Origin: Stappia indica
Lineage (GTDB): Bacteria; Pseudomonadota; Alphaproteobacteria; Rhizobiales; Stappiaceae
Reading direction: 5' to 3'
DNA length: 64,000 nucleotides
Assembly (NCBI RefSeq): GCF_009789575.1
Contig: NZ_CP046908.1
Location: 3,067,001-3,131,000 of the forward strand
The notes under the pieces: model-generated
Databases searched by the model: none
What the model was told of the DNA's origin: nothing
What the model saw: the letters and a program-made list of their open reading frames with translations, nothing else
Translations under genes and position numbers: made by a program
In this document: piece after piece, positions 25,836 through 34,463 of the stretch
Position numbering within the stretch: position 1 is the first letter of the stretch
How the letters are laid out: the number at the start of each line of letters is the position of its first letter

Positions 25836-26903
25836 ATGACGAAGGAAGCCCCCGCCGCCCCGCGCCCGCGCAACGCCACCTTGCGCGATGTGGCAAGAGA
25901 AGCCGGCGTCGACGTCTCCACGGTCTCGCGGGTTCTGAAGAACGACAAGGACGTGCGCACCAGCGCCGAGACCCGCCAGCGCATCATCGATGCGGCGGAG
26001 CGGCTGCAATACCGCGCCAATCCGCTGGCCCGCGCGTTGAAGATGGCGCGCTCGCGCACGCTGCTGATCGTCGTGCCGCAGATCGAGAACCCGGTCTTCG
26101 CCTCGGCGATCCTGGGCGCGGAGGCCGAGGCGCGGGCGAAAGGCTACGTGCTGCTCGTCGCCTACGACCAGAACGGCTCGGCCGCCAGCGTGCTGGAACG
26201 GGTGTCGCAGTCCAGCCTGATCGAGGGCGTCATCATCGCCAGTTTCGATGAGGACGACAGCCTGCGCCAGAGCATCGCGGCCATCAACCGCCCCTATGTG
26301 GTGATCAACCGCGTGTTGCCCGGCGACGTGCACTGCGTTGCCGTCGACACCTGCGCCGCCGCCGCCATCGGCGTCGGCCATCTGATCGCCCTCGGCCACC
26401 GGCGCATCGGCCATCTTGCCGGCCGGCTCGGCCGTTTCAACGGCAATGCCCGCCGCCAGGGCTGGCAGCAGGCGATGCGCGCCGCCGGACTGGAGCCGGA
26501 TCCGGAGCTGGTCGCGGAGGCCGGCTACGATCCGGCGCGGGTGCCGGGCGCCGTCGATGCGCTGCTGGCGCGCGGGGTGACGGCGATCCACGCCGCGACT
26601 CTGCTGACCGGGGCGGCGACGATCGCCCATCTGCACAAGCGCGGCCTCGACGTGCCGGGCGACATGTCCGTCGTCACCATGCATGACGACCTGCTGGCGC
26701 GGGTGGTGCATCCCGAGATCACCACTGTCGGCCTGCCCACTTCGGAGATGGGCCGCGAGGCGGTGCGCGCGCTGCTGGTGCAGCTCGAGCCGGCACCGGC
26801 GGGCGGGGTGGCCGAGGCCTCCCGCGTGTTGCTGCTGCCGCCGGGCGATCTGGTCGTCCGGGGCTCCGCCGCCGCCCCGAAGGCCGGCGTGCCGGCGGCC
26901 TGA
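25836..26903 (+). CDS. LacI family transcriptional regulator (sugar/polyol type)
   Basis: A 355-residue LacI regulator. The HTH and hinge are at residues about 15-72 (ATLRDVAREAGVDVSTVSRVLKND, then RANPLARALKMAR). The periplasmic-binding-like sugar domain follows, with LIVVPQIENPVF, VDTCAAAAIGVGHLIALGHRRIGHL and a modified C-terminal VTMHDD in place of the common GFDD block. The ATG at 25836 has no strong ribosome site. The gene stands alone. About 1.9 kb downstream an 18-base palindrome with central AACGTT, a hallmark of LacI operators, controls a polyol operon; that operon is its best target, but this is inference. Confidence 0.87.
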   Translation: MTKEAPAAPRPRNATLRDVAREAGVDVSTVSRVLKNDKDVRTSAETRQRIIDAAERLQYRANPLARALKMARSRTLLIVVPQIENPVFASAILGAEAEARAKGYVLLVAYDQNGSAASVLERVSQSSLIEGVIIASFDEDDSLRQSIAAINRPYVVINRVLPGDVHCVAVDTCAAAAIGVGHLIALGHRRIGHLAGRLGRFNGNARRQGWQQAMRAAGLEPDPELVAEAGYDPARVPGAVDALLARGVTAIHAATLLTGAATIAHLHKRGLDVPGDMSVVTMHDDLLARVVHPEITTVGLPTSEMGREAVRALLVQLEPAPAGGVAEASRVLLLPPGDLVVRGSAAAPKAGVPAA

Positions 26904-27102
26904 CCCTGCCGCGCCGGAACCGTTCGCCGGTCTGCCGCGTCGGGGCCGGTTGACGGGCGCGCGCATCGGTCCTTATTCTGCCTGTGTCTGAAACAGGTTA
27001 GGTTCGGGAAGGTTGGCCCGGCCCCCGCTTCGCGGGTCCTTCCGTCGCCAAGGCGACGGCCCAAGACTGTCGCGGCGTGCGCATGGTGCGGCCGCCGATA
27101 GG

Positions 27103-27540
27103 ATGGGTATGGACATGATGAAGCCGCGAATTTCCGTTCTCACGCTTGCCGTCTCCGATCTCGAAAACGCGCTGTCCTTCTATCGCGATGGCCTCGGCTT
27201 GCCGACCGAGGGCATCGTCGGGCGCGAATTCGAACATGGCGCGGTCGCCTTCTTCGACCTCTCGGGCGGGCTGAAGCTCGCCATCTGGGCGCAGGACGAT
27301 CTCGTCCACGACACCGGCCTGCCCAAGACCCCGATTTGTACCACCGCCGCCAGCATCGGGCATAACGTTCTGCGCCGCGAGGATGTCGACGACGTCATGC
27401 GCAAGGCATTGAGCGTCGGGGCGAAGCTCGTCAAGGAGCCGCAGGACACGTTCTACGGCGGATATGCGGGCTATTTCACCGATCCCGACGGGCATCTTTG
27501 AGAAATCGTCTGGAACCCGGCGATGTTGCCGGACGACTGA
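27103..27540 (+). pseudogene. VOC/glyoxalase-fold protein interrupted by a stop codon near its C terminus
   Basis: The frame encodes a typical single-domain VOC (glyoxalase/bleomycin resistance) protein: ISVLTLAVSDLENALSFYRDGLGLP at the start and GGYAGYFTDPDGHL near the end. A TGA (27499-27501) stands exactly where relatives have TGG for Trp in DPDGHLWEI. The same frame then continues EIVWNPAMLPDD to a second stop at 27538-27540, which is the normal family ending. The stop removes the conserved metal-ligand Glu after the Trp, so the 132-residue product is probably inactive. One base change, or a sequencing error, explains it. Four Met codons between 27103 and 27120 could start translation. 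Confidence 0.75.
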
Positions 27541-27547
27541 CGCCGCC

Positions 27548-28345
27548 TCAGGCTTGCGCCCGTGCCGCGTGGATAACATCCGCCGGCACGGGTTCGCCGG
27601 CGCGCAGGGTCAGCACGCAAACGCCGGAGGAGGTGACGGCGACCGTGTGCTCGAACTGGGCGGAGAGCGAACCGTCGCGGGTGACCACGGTCCAGCCGTC
27701 GTCTTGCGTGCGCACGCTGCGCCGGCCCCGGTTGAGCATCGGCTCGATGGTGAAGACCATCCCCTCGCGCAGCGCCAGGCCGGTGCCCGGCTTGCCGTAA
27801 TGCAGGATCTGCGGCTCCTCGTGCATCTCCCGGCCTATGCCGTGGCCGCAATACTCGCGCACCACCGAGTAGCCGTTGCGCTTGGCATGTCGCTCGATCG
27901 CCCAGCCGATATCGCCGAGCCTTGCGCCCGGACGCACCGCGCCGATGCCCTTCCACAGGGCCTCGAAGGTGGTGCGCACCAGGCGCCTTGCCGCCGGATT
28001 GACCTCGCCGACCAGGTAGGTCTTGCTGCTGTCGGCGATGTAGCCGTTCTTCTCCAGCGTAATGTCGAAATTGACGATGTCGCCTTCGCGCAGCACCGCC
28101 TCGCGCGACGGGATGCCGTGGCAGACGACCTCGTTGACCGAGGCGTTCAGCACGAACGCGTAGCCGTACTGGCCCGTGCTGGCCGGCCGCGCGGCAAGGT
28201 CGCGGACGATGAAGCGCTCGACCATGTCGTTGACCTCGAGCGTCGACAGGCCGGCAAGCGGGATGCGGTCCAGCATCTCGAAGACGCGCGCCAGCAGCCG
28301 GCCGGATTCGGCGAGCAGCGCCAGTTCGCCAGGGTCCTTGGTCAT
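27548..28345 (-). CDS. map: Methionine aminopeptidase, type I
   Basis: A 265-residue enzyme that removes N-terminal Met from nascent proteins. Metal ligands of the pita-bread fold are visible: Asp in GDIVNFDITLEKNGYIAD, a second Asp in SSKTYLVG-adjacent sequence, His in GHGIGREMHEEP, Glu in FTIEPMLN and Glu in QFEHTVAV. ASVNEVVCHGIP supplies the substrate-side His. It overlaps the upstream ParD-like gene by four bases (ATGA). It lacks linkage to secY or rpsB, so it may be an accessory copy. Pairing of map with a ParD-like gene is a recurrent arrangement in proteobacteria. Confidence 0.92.
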   Translation of the reverse strand: MTKDPGELALLAESGRLLARVFEMLDRIPLAGLSTLEVNDMVERFIVRDLAARPASTGQYGYAFVLNASVNEVVCHGIPSREAVLREGDIVNFDITLEKNGYIADSSKTYLVGEVNPAARRLVRTTFEALWKGIGAVRPGARLGDIGWAIERHAKRNGYSVVREYCGHGIGREMHEEPQILHYGKPGTGLALREGMVFTIEPMLNRGRRSVRTQDDGWTVVTRDGSLSAQFEHTVAVTSSGVCVLTLRAGEPVPADVIHAARAQA

Positions 28346-28560
28346 GCGCCCGCCGGCGCCGCGACGGCGTCCGGAGCGGCAACGCCGGCAGCGGCGAGCT
28401 CGCGCTGCATGATCTGCGAAAAGCTCAGCGCCGGATTGGTCTCGCATAGCATGCCGATGCGGATCCAGTAGGCGGCCTGCGCGTTGATCGAGCGGTACGA
28501 GACCTTGCTCGCCCGCCGCAACTGGTCGTGCAGGTCCTCGTCGATGCTCACGATGCCCAT
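28342..28560 (-). CDS. ParD-like ribbon-helix-helix family protein
   Basis: A 72-residue protein. MGIVSIDEDLHDQLRRASKVSYRSINAQAAYWIRIGML matches the ParD-like antitoxin family: a short beta strand followed by two helices for DNA binding, then a 20-residue Ala-rich tail. No toxin gene adjoins it; instead it is coupled to methionine aminopeptidase. GGAGG lies nine bases before the ATG. Two 11-base-spaced repeats directly upstream look like its operator, so it probably represses the pair. Whether it is a real antitoxin or a plain regulator cannot be told. Confidence 0.75.
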   Translation of the reverse strand: MGIVSIDEDLHDQLRRASKVSYRSINAQAAYWIRIGMLCETNPALSFSQIMQRELAAAGVAAPDAVAAPAGA

Positions 28561-28577
28561 ACCGCACCTCCATATGC

Positions 28578-28597
28578 TTCGTATATGGTTCGTATAT
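28578..28597 (-). promoter_or_regulatory. Tandem repeat operator before the ParD-like/map operon
   Basis: TTCGTATAT occurs at 28578-28586 and 28589-28597 (ATATACGAA read on the gene strand), spaced 11 bases, one helical turn. A related ATATG follows next to the ribosome site. Short tandem half-sites are typical for ribbon-helix-helix autorepressors. Confidence 0.55.
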
Positions 28598-28750
28598 ATG
28601 GCGCAGTGCCCGCTGCCAAGCCCGGAGCAGCGCGGTGCGCAGGGTGCGGAAGTGCGATTCGCTGCTGCGCCTCCATGCCTCGCCCCCGTGCCGGGCCTCG
28701 CCGGAGACCTCCGTCGATCAGGCCGCGAGCGCCGGTTTCCGCCGTCCCGG

Positions 28751-28799
28751 GAGCCCTTCGCGATGGATCGCAAATTTTGCTGTTGACCTCGAAGGGCTC
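28751..28799. repeat. Ten-base inverted repeat around the polyol operon -35 box
   Basis: GAGCCCTTCG (28751-28760) and CGAAGGGCTC (28790-28799) are perfect inverted arms separated by 29 bases. The right arm begins two bases after the -35 box. It could be a second regulator site or DNA-looping element. The rest of the 355-base gap from 28561 holds the ParD-like operator and the promoter listed next. Confidence 0.4.
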
Positions 28800-28830
28800 T
28801 TCGCGTTCTATCTGAACAAACGTTTGTTCA
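28783..28830 (+). promoter_or_regulatory. Promoter and 18-base palindromic operator of the polyol operon
   Basis: TTGACC (28783-28788), 17 bases, then TTCTAT (28806-28811) form a probable promoter. TGAACAAACGTTTGTTCA (28813-28830) is a perfect palindrome beginning two bases after the -10, placed to block transcription. The central AACGTT suits a LacI-family repressor; TetR is possible. A second AACGTT lies at 28844-28849, 25 bases on. Confidence 0.65.
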
Positions 28831-28915
28831 AACAGGTTGTGCGAACGTTTCGTCAAGGTTTCACCGCAGCCGGCACACAACCAGCAGCCGCGGCGGTCGA
28901 ACAGGGAGGTTCAGG

Positions 28916-30373
28916 GTGAGCAGTGAAACGCGGCTAGCGGAATTTGCGGAGATCGTCGGGGCCGGCAACGTCCTGACGGCTGAGGACGATCGCCGGCGAT
29001 ATGCCCATGACAAGCTCCCTTACGCCAATTTCCGGGCCCGGGCCGGCGCGCTGGTCGGTACGCTGCCCGGCGTCGTGGTGCGTCCCGGCACGGCCGACGA
29101 GGTGCAGCAGGTGGTGAAGCTGGCGGCCGAGGCCGGCCTGCCCGTCATCCCCTATGGCAGCGGCTCCGGCGTGCTCGGCGGCACCATCCCGCTCAGTGAG
29201 GAAGTGCTCATCGACATGCAGCGCATGGACCGGATCCTCAATGTCGATCCGGAGAATGCGCTGGTGACCGTCGAGGCCGGCATGAACGGCGAGCTGTTCG
29301 AGGCCGCGCTCAACGACAAGGGCTATACGGTCGGGCACCTGCCGCAGTCGCTCACCATCTCCACCGTCGGCGGCTGGGCCGCCTGCCGCGGCGGCGGCCA
29401 GGAATCGAGCCGCTACGGCAAGATCGAGGACATCGTCGTCGGCCTCAAGGCGATCCTGCCCGACGGCCGGATGCTCGAGGTCCGCCCGCTGCCCAAGCGC
29501 GCAACCGGCCCCTCGATCCGCGACCTGATCGTCGGCAACGAGGGCACGCTCGCCATCATCACCGAGCTGACGCTGCGCCTGTGGAAGCTGCCGGAGACCG
29601 AGGAGGTGCTGGCCTTCGCGCTGCCCGACCGCCCGGCGGCGCTGGGCCTTGCCCGCCGCATCATGCAGGCCGGCCTGCATCCGCGCATCGTCCGCCTCTA
29701 CGACGAGAAGGAGACGGCCTCGCGCACCGAAGGCATCGATGCCTATCGCGAGCGTCCGGTGATGGCCAATATCGTCCTGTGCGGCGAGCCGGGGGTGGTT
29801 GCGGCCGAGGCCGCGCTGGTGCGCGCCTTCGCGGCCGAAGCCGGGGCGGTGGAAACCGAGACGCGGCCGTTCGACGAATGGCGCGCGCACCGCTACAAGT
29901 CGATCAGCCAGCAATGGCAGGAGAAGGGCTTCTACAACGACACGATCGAGGTGACGGTCAACTGGTCGCGGGCGGCCGCCCTGTACGATGCGATCCGCGC
30001 GGCGGTGCCGGCGATCCATCCCGACGCCCATTTCAGCGCCCACTGGTCGCATGTCTATCCGGAAGGCGTCTGCCAGTACATGACGATCCGCCTGCCGCAG
30101 ATGCCCCAGGACGAGGCGCTGCCGCTCCATGCAAGGCTCTGGGAACTGCTGGAAGGCGAGACGCTCGCCCATGGCGGCTCCATCGCCCACCATCACGGGA
30201 CCGGCCTGTTCCGCGGCCCCTGGATGGACGGCGAGCTCGGCGTCGGCATGGACGTGCTGCGGGCCGTGAAGGACGCCCTCGATCCGCAGAACATCTTCAA
30301 TCCCGGCAAGCTCGGCCTGCCGCCGCGCGCCGGGGCCATCGACCCCTATCGCGACAGGATGGACCATGCCTGA
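28916..30373 (+). CDS. FAD-binding oxidoreductase (GlcD/alkyl-DHAP synthase-like)
   Basis: A 485-residue flavoprotein of the vanillyl-alcohol oxidase/PCMH superfamily. The FAD domain has GVVVRPGTADEVQQVVKLAAEAGLPVIPYGSGSGVLGGT (residues about 48-90) and TVGGWAACRGGGQESSRYGKIED. The C terminus has SIAHHHGTGLFRGPW, the His-rich motif of alkyldihydroxyacetonephosphate synthases, and ends NPGKLGL. It may oxidise a polyol phosphate or hydroxy acid. The GTG start follows GGGAGG. It is the first gene of an operon whose next gene, an FGGY kinase, overlaps it by eight bases. The reaction is not assigned. Confidence 0.82.
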   Translation: MSSETRLAEFAEIVGAGNVLTAEDDRRRYAHDKLPYANFRARAGALVGTLPGVVVRPGTADEVQQVVKLAAEAGLPVIPYGSGSGVLGGTIPLSEEVLIDMQRMDRILNVDPENALVTVEAGMNGELFEAALNDKGYTVGHLPQSLTISTVGGWAACRGGGQESSRYGKIEDIVVGLKAILPDGRMLEVRPLPKRATGPSIRDLIVGNEGTLAIITELTLRLWKLPETEEVLAFALPDRPAALGLARRIMQAGLHPRIVRLYDEKETASRTEGIDAYRERPVMANIVLCGEPGVVAAEAALVRAFAAEAGAVETETRPFDEWRAHRYKSISQQWQEKGFYNDTIEVTVNWSRAAALYDAIRAAVPAIHPDAHFSAHWSHVYPEGVCQYMTIRLPQMPQDEALPLHARLWELLEGETLAHGGSIAHHHGTGLFRGPWMDGELGVGMDVLRAVKDALDPQNIFNPGKLGLPPRAGAIDPYRDRMDHA

Positions 30374-31868
30374 TCCGTTGCTGCTGGGCATAGACCTCGG
30401 CGCCGGTTCGCTCAAATCGACCGTGATCGACGGGACCGGCAAGGTCCATGGCGCGGCTTCGGCCGCCGTCGAGACCCTGGCGCCGCATCCCGGCTTCAGC
30501 GAGCAGGACCCGCTCGGCTGGCGCGCGGCGATGATCGACACCCTGGCGCAGTTGTGGCGCCAGGGCATCGACCCGGCGCGGATCAAGGGCATCGCCTTTA
30601 CCGCCGGCGCCCATACCCATGTGCTGGAGGAGGCGGATGGCACGATCCTGCGCCCGGCCATCATGTGGAACGACCAGCGCTCGGGCCGCCAGGCGGCGGC
30701 GCTGCGCGAGAGCGACGGCGCTCGGATCCTGGAGCTTTCGGGCAATCAGGCGAGCCCCACCTGGACGCTGCCGCAGCTGGTCTGGGTGCGCGAGAACGAG
30801 CCGGAGCTGTTCGCCCGCATCCGCCGGATCCGGCCGGCCAAGGACTGGCTGCGCCGCCAGATCGACGGGAGCGATGCCACCGACATCACCGACGCGTGGG
30901 GCATGATGCTGGCCGATGCCCGCTCCCCCGAAGGCGCCTGGTCGCACGAGCTCTGCCGCATCGCCGGGATCGATCCTTCCGTGCTGCCGCCGCTCGTCGG
31001 CTCATCCGCCGTCACCGGCGCGGTGACGGCGGACGCCGCTGCCGCGACGGGGCTCGTTGCCGGAACGCCGGTCATCTGCGGCACGTCGGACACCAATGCC
31101 GAGACCTTTTGCGGCGGCATGACCCGTCCCGGCCTCGGGGCGCTGAAGCTTGCCACCGCCGGCACCGTCTCCTCGCTGACGGCGTCCCCGTCCTTCTCGG
31201 CCAAGGTGATCCATTATCCGCATCTGGTGCCCGGCCACTGCTACACGATCCTCGGCACCAACTCCTGCGCCTCCGCCCATCGCTGGCTGCGCGACACGCT
31301 GTTCGCCGGGCTCGGCTTCGAGGGCATGGACAAGGCCGCGCAGGCCGTTGCACCCGGCAGCGACGGGCTGCTCTTCCACCCCTATCTCAACGGCGAACGC
31401 AGCCCCTACTGGGACCCGGACCTGCGGGCTTCCTATGTCGGCCTCGGCTTTGCCCACGGGCCGGGCCACTTCGTGCGCGCGCTCTACGAGGGCATCGCCT
31501 ACAGCCTGCGCGACTGCCTGGAGGTGCTGCGCGGGCTCGATATGGGCTTTTCGACGGCGCGCCTCGTCGGCGGCGGCACCCGCAGCGAGCTGTGGCAGCA
31601 GATCATCGCCGATGTCACCGGCCTGACGATCGAGATCCCCCGCGAGGGCGACGCCTCCTTCGGCGCCGCGCTCATTGCCGGCATGGGCGCCGGCGTGTTT
31701 GCCGACACGAAGGCCGCCGCGGCGGTGATCGGGGTGGCGGCGACCCGGCATCCGGATCGCAAGGCGATGCAGCGCTACGAGGAGGTGTTCGCGCTCTACC
31801 GCGACACCAAGGAGGCGCTGACGCCCGTCAATCACCGCATCGTCGCAGCCGGCAGGGGAGGAAACTGA
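30366..31868 (+). CDS. FGGY-family carbohydrate kinase (xylulokinase-like)
   Basis: A 500-residue kinase. LLGIDLGAGSLKSTVID forms the N-terminal phosphate loop, MWNDQRSG matches the substrate-region motif of xylulokinases, and LKLATAGTVSSL with the late ARLVGGGTRSELWQQIIADV forms the ATP-binding FGGY motif. It phosphorylates a ketose or polyol. The gene is coupled to both neighbours (8-base overlap upstream, 1-base overlap downstream), and an ABC importer follows, so the imported sugar is probably its direct or near-direct substrate. Xylulose, ribulose or a tetrulose are all possible. Confidence 0.88.
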   Translation: MPDPLLLGIDLGAGSLKSTVIDGTGKVHGAASAAVETLAPHPGFSEQDPLGWRAAMIDTLAQLWRQGIDPARIKGIAFTAGAHTHVLEEADGTILRPAIMWNDQRSGRQAAALRESDGARILELSGNQASPTWTLPQLVWVRENEPELFARIRRIRPAKDWLRRQIDGSDATDITDAWGMMLADARSPEGAWSHELCRIAGIDPSVLPPLVGSSAVTGAVTADAAAATGLVAGTPVICGTSDTNAETFCGGMTRPGLGALKLATAGTVSSLTASPSFSAKVIHYPHLVPGHCYTILGTNSCASAHRWLRDTLFAGLGFEGMDKAAQAVAPGSDGLLFHPYLNGERSPYWDPDLRASYVGLGFAHGPGHFVRALYEGIAYSLRDCLEVLRGLDMGFSTARLVGGGTRSELWQQIIADVTGLTIEIPREGDASFGAALIAGMGAGVFADTKAAAAVIGVAATRHPDRKAMQRYEEVFALYRDTKEALTPVNHRIVAAGRGGN

Positions 31869-32950
31869 TGGCCGAAGTGAGCCTGCGCAAGCTGCGCAAG
31901 ACCTATGGCGGAGTGGTCGCCGTCGAGGGCGTCAGCCTCGACATCGCCCGCGGCGAGCTGATCGTGCTGCTCGGCCCTTCGGGCTGCGGCAAGTCGACGA
32001 CGCTGCGCATGGTCGCCGGGCTGGAGAGCATTTCCGGCGGCGAATTGTTCATCGGCGAGCGCAACGTGACCCAGCTGGAGCCGAAGGATCGCGACATCGC
32101 GATGGTGTTCCAGAACTATGCGCTCTACCCGCACAAGACCATCCGCGCCAATCTCGGCTTCGGCCTGAAGATGCGCGGCATCGATGCCGCCGAAACGGTG
32201 CGGCGGGTGGACGAGGTCGCCGAGATGCTGGCGATCACCCATCTGCTCGAGCGCAAGCCGCGCCAGCTTTCCGGCGGCCAGATGCAGCGCGTCGCGCTCG
32301 GCCGGGCGCTGGTGCGCGACCCGGCGGTGTTCTTGCTCGACGAGCCGCTGTCCAATCTCGACGCCAAGCTGCGCGTGCGCATGCGCGAGGAGATCGCCCT
32401 GCTGCAGAAGCGCATCGGCAAGGCGATGATCTACGTCACCCACGACCAGACCGAGGCGATGACGCTCGCAGACCGCATCGTGATCATGCGCGACGGCCAT
32501 GTGCAGCAGATCGGCGCGCCGCTGGAGGTCTACGACCGGCCGCAGAACGTCTTCGTCGCCGGCTTCATCGGCTCGCCGGAGATGAACCTCTTCCCGGCCG
32601 AGATCACCAGTGGACGCCTGCGCATGGGCCCGTCCGCCGACATGAGCCTGCCGGCCCCGGCCGGCGCGCCCGATGGTCCGGTGACCGCCGGTCTTCGGCC
32701 GGAGGCGATGCATGTGGCGCCGGACGGCCTGCCCTTCGCGGTGCGGGCGGTCGAGCAGCTGGGGTCTCAGACCCTGCTGATCGGCTCCATCGGCAATCTG
32801 TCGCTGCGCGTCATGGAGGGGCGGCGCGACGACATTCGGGCGGGCGACACGGTGGCGGTCTCCGCCGACCCGTCGGCCATCCACCTGTTCGACCGGGAGA
32901 CGGAACAGCGGCTGGCGACAACCGCCTCTGCGGCGCCGGCGCACGCGTGA
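31868..32950 (+). CDS. Sugar/polyol ABC transporter ATP-binding protein (UgpC/MalK type)
   Basis: A 360-residue ATPase. Walker A is GPSGCGKST (residues about 38-46), Q-loop [12 protein letters not shown], signature [15 protein letters not shown], Walker [17 protein letters not shown], and switch [15 protein letters not shown]. The C-terminal OB/TOBE region (residues about 235-350) is typical of MalK/UgpC proteins and may carry regulation. GGGGAGG precedes the ATG, which shares one base with the kinase stop. It serves the binding protein and permeases that follow. Confidence 0.93.
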   Translation: MAEVSLRKLRKTYGGVVAVEGVSLDIARGELIVLLGPSGCGKSTTLRMVAGLESISGGELFIGERNVTQLEPKDRDIAMVFQNYALYPHKTIRANLGFGLKMRGIDAAETVRRVDEVAEMLAITHLLERKPRQLSGGQMQRVALGRALVRDPAVFLLDEPLSNLDAKLRVRMREEIALLQKRIGKAMIYVTHDQTEAMTLADRIVIMRDGHVQQIGAPLEVYDRPQNVFVAGFIGSPEMNLFPAEITSGRLRMGPSADMSLPAPAGAPDGPVTAGLRPEAMHVAPDGLPFAVRAVEQLGSQTLLIGSIGNLSLRVMEGRRDDIRAGDTVAVSADPSAIHLFDRETEQRLATTASAAPAHA

Positions 32951-32994
32951 ACTGAACCACCGCGGCAAAGCGCGGGGAACCTTGGGAGGAAACC

Positions 32995-34344
32995 ATGAAG
33001 GACACTGGAAAGAACTCGGGAAAGAACTCTGGGCCGTCTCGCCTCATCACCCGTCGCCAGACGCTGCAGGGCGCCGGCGTGCTGGGCCTCGGCCTTGCGC
33101 TGTCGGGCCTCGCGGCCCCGGCCATCCGGGCGCAGGGGCGCAAGGAAATCCGCTTCCTGAACTGCGAGACGGGCAAGGACACGCTCGCCTTCTTCGACAG
33201 GATCGCGAAAGAGTACCAGGAGAAGACCGGCATCGAGGTGCGGGTGGATTCCGTGCCGCTCGGCGAGGCCTTCACCAAGATCACCAACGGCATCCGCAGC
33301 GGCACGCCCTATGACGTCGCCAATGTCGGCTTCATCGGCCATGTGCTGCTGCTGGCCGACCAGGACCTGATCGTGCCGCTGAACGAGCTGACCGACCCGT
33401 ACGAGTGGGGCAACAACATCCTCTTCCCGATGGATGACAAGGTCTACTGGTACCCGTTCGACTACAACCTCTCGGTGATCTACTACCGCAAGGACCTGTA
33501 CGAGAAGCTGGGTCTGTCGCTGCCCGACACCTGGGACCAGTTCGTCTCCAACTGCCAGGCCACCATCGAGGGCCGGCGCAAGGGCTGCATTTTCCCGATC
33601 GGCTCGAACGGCGCTACCAACTGGATGTCGGTCGCCTTCATGTGGGCGGAAGGGGTGAAGCTCTTCGACGACCAGTGGAACGTGACGCTCGATGCCGAAG
33701 GCATGAAGTCGAAGGCGGCGGCCTATCTCGACTTCATGGAGAAGCTCTACCCGACCATGCCCCCGGGGGCGATCCAGGCCGACTACGCGACCGTGCTGTC
33801 CAACGTCGTCGGCGGCACCGTGGCGCACGGTCCCTATGCCGGCCGCGTGCTGGAAGCGGCGGAGCGCGACAACCCGCAGGTGGCGGAAAACCTCGGCATC
33901 ATGCCGTACATGGACAGCGCCGGCAAAGCCAAGGCAGTCAGCCACGGCTATGACGGCTGGGTGGTGCTGAAGACCGACAATACCGGCCCGGCCATGGAGT
34001 TCATGCGCTGGATGACGACCGACCGCCTGGTCGACTTCCTGCACACCGCGCCGGTGCATTTCCAGCCGGCCCGCCTCGACATCTACGACAATGACCAGTG
34101 GCGCTCGAACCCCTTGATCACGAAGTATGCCGACCAGATCGAGACCATGCGCCAGATGGTCACCGACGACGACCTGCTGGTGACCTCGATCGACACGCAG
34201 GGCCCGGCCCCGGACATCCGCCCGGGCAAGGTCTTCGAGGGCTTCGTCATGCCGGAGATGCTGCAGGACAAGCTGATCAAGGGCATGTCCTCGACGGAAG
34301 CGGTGGAAAAGGCCGCGGCCCGCATGCGCGAGCTGATCAAGTAG
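32995..34344 (+). CDS. Extracellular sugar-binding protein (family 1), Tat-exported
   Basis: A 449-residue periplasmic binding protein. The leader has twin arginines in LITRRQTLQGAGVLGLGLALSGLAA, with cleavage likely after AIRAQG, so export by Tat is probable. The mature part has the MalE-like fold pattern with EYQEKTGIEVRVDSV and the ligand-side Trp/Tyr-rich YWYPFDYNLSVIYYRKDLYEKLGL. Similar proteins carry polyols, glycerol phosphate or oligosaccharides. GGGAGG precedes the ATG. It is followed by two hairpins before the first permease gene. Confidence 0.9.
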   Translation: MKDTGKNSGKNSGPSRLITRRQTLQGAGVLGLGLALSGLAAPAIRAQGRKEIRFLNCETGKDTLAFFDRIAKEYQEKTGIEVRVDSVPLGEAFTKITNGIRSGTPYDVANVGFIGHVLLLADQDLIVPLNELTDPYEWGNNILFPMDDKVYWYPFDYNLSVIYYRKDLYEKLGLSLPDTWDQFVSNCQATIEGRRKGCIFPIGSNGATNWMSVAFMWAEGVKLFDDQWNVTLDAEGMKSKAAAYLDFMEKLYPTMPPGAIQADYATVLSNVVGGTVAHGPYAGRVLEAAERDNPQVAENLGIMPYMDSAGKAKAVSHGYDGWVVLKTDNTGPAMEFMRWMTTDRLVDFLHTAPVHFQPARLDIYDNDQWRSNPLITKYADQIETMRQMVTDDDLLVTSIDTQGPAPDIRPGKVFEGFVMPEMLQDKLIKGMSSTEAVEKAAARMRELIK

Positions 34345-34370
34345 GGCGATCCCGACACCGACAGATCCGG

Positions 34371-34436
34371 AGGCGGCCATACGGGCCGCCTTCGCCTCGA
34401 CAGGCCCGCAGGCGGTGCGAAACCCCGCCTGCGGGC
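34371..34436 (+). other. Two hairpins after the sugar-binding protein gene
   Basis: AGGCGGCC/GGCCGCCT (34371-34391, loop 5) and a perfect 12-base stem GCCCGCAGGCGG/CCGCCTGCGGGC (34404-34436, loop 9). No T-run follows; they probably protect the binding-protein mRNA and lower permease expression. Confidence 0.55.
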
Positions 34437-34463
34437 TCCCCGACCGGACAAAGGGTGCCAAGA

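Noticed and set aside
27499-27501. TGA in the VOC gene as selenocysteine codon
   Set aside because: The position is Trp in the family and no obvious selenocysteine element follows; a point mutation is simpler.
28342-28560. Complete ParDE-type toxin-antitoxin system
   Set aside because: No RelE/ParE-like toxin lies on either side; the partner gene is methionine aminopeptidase.
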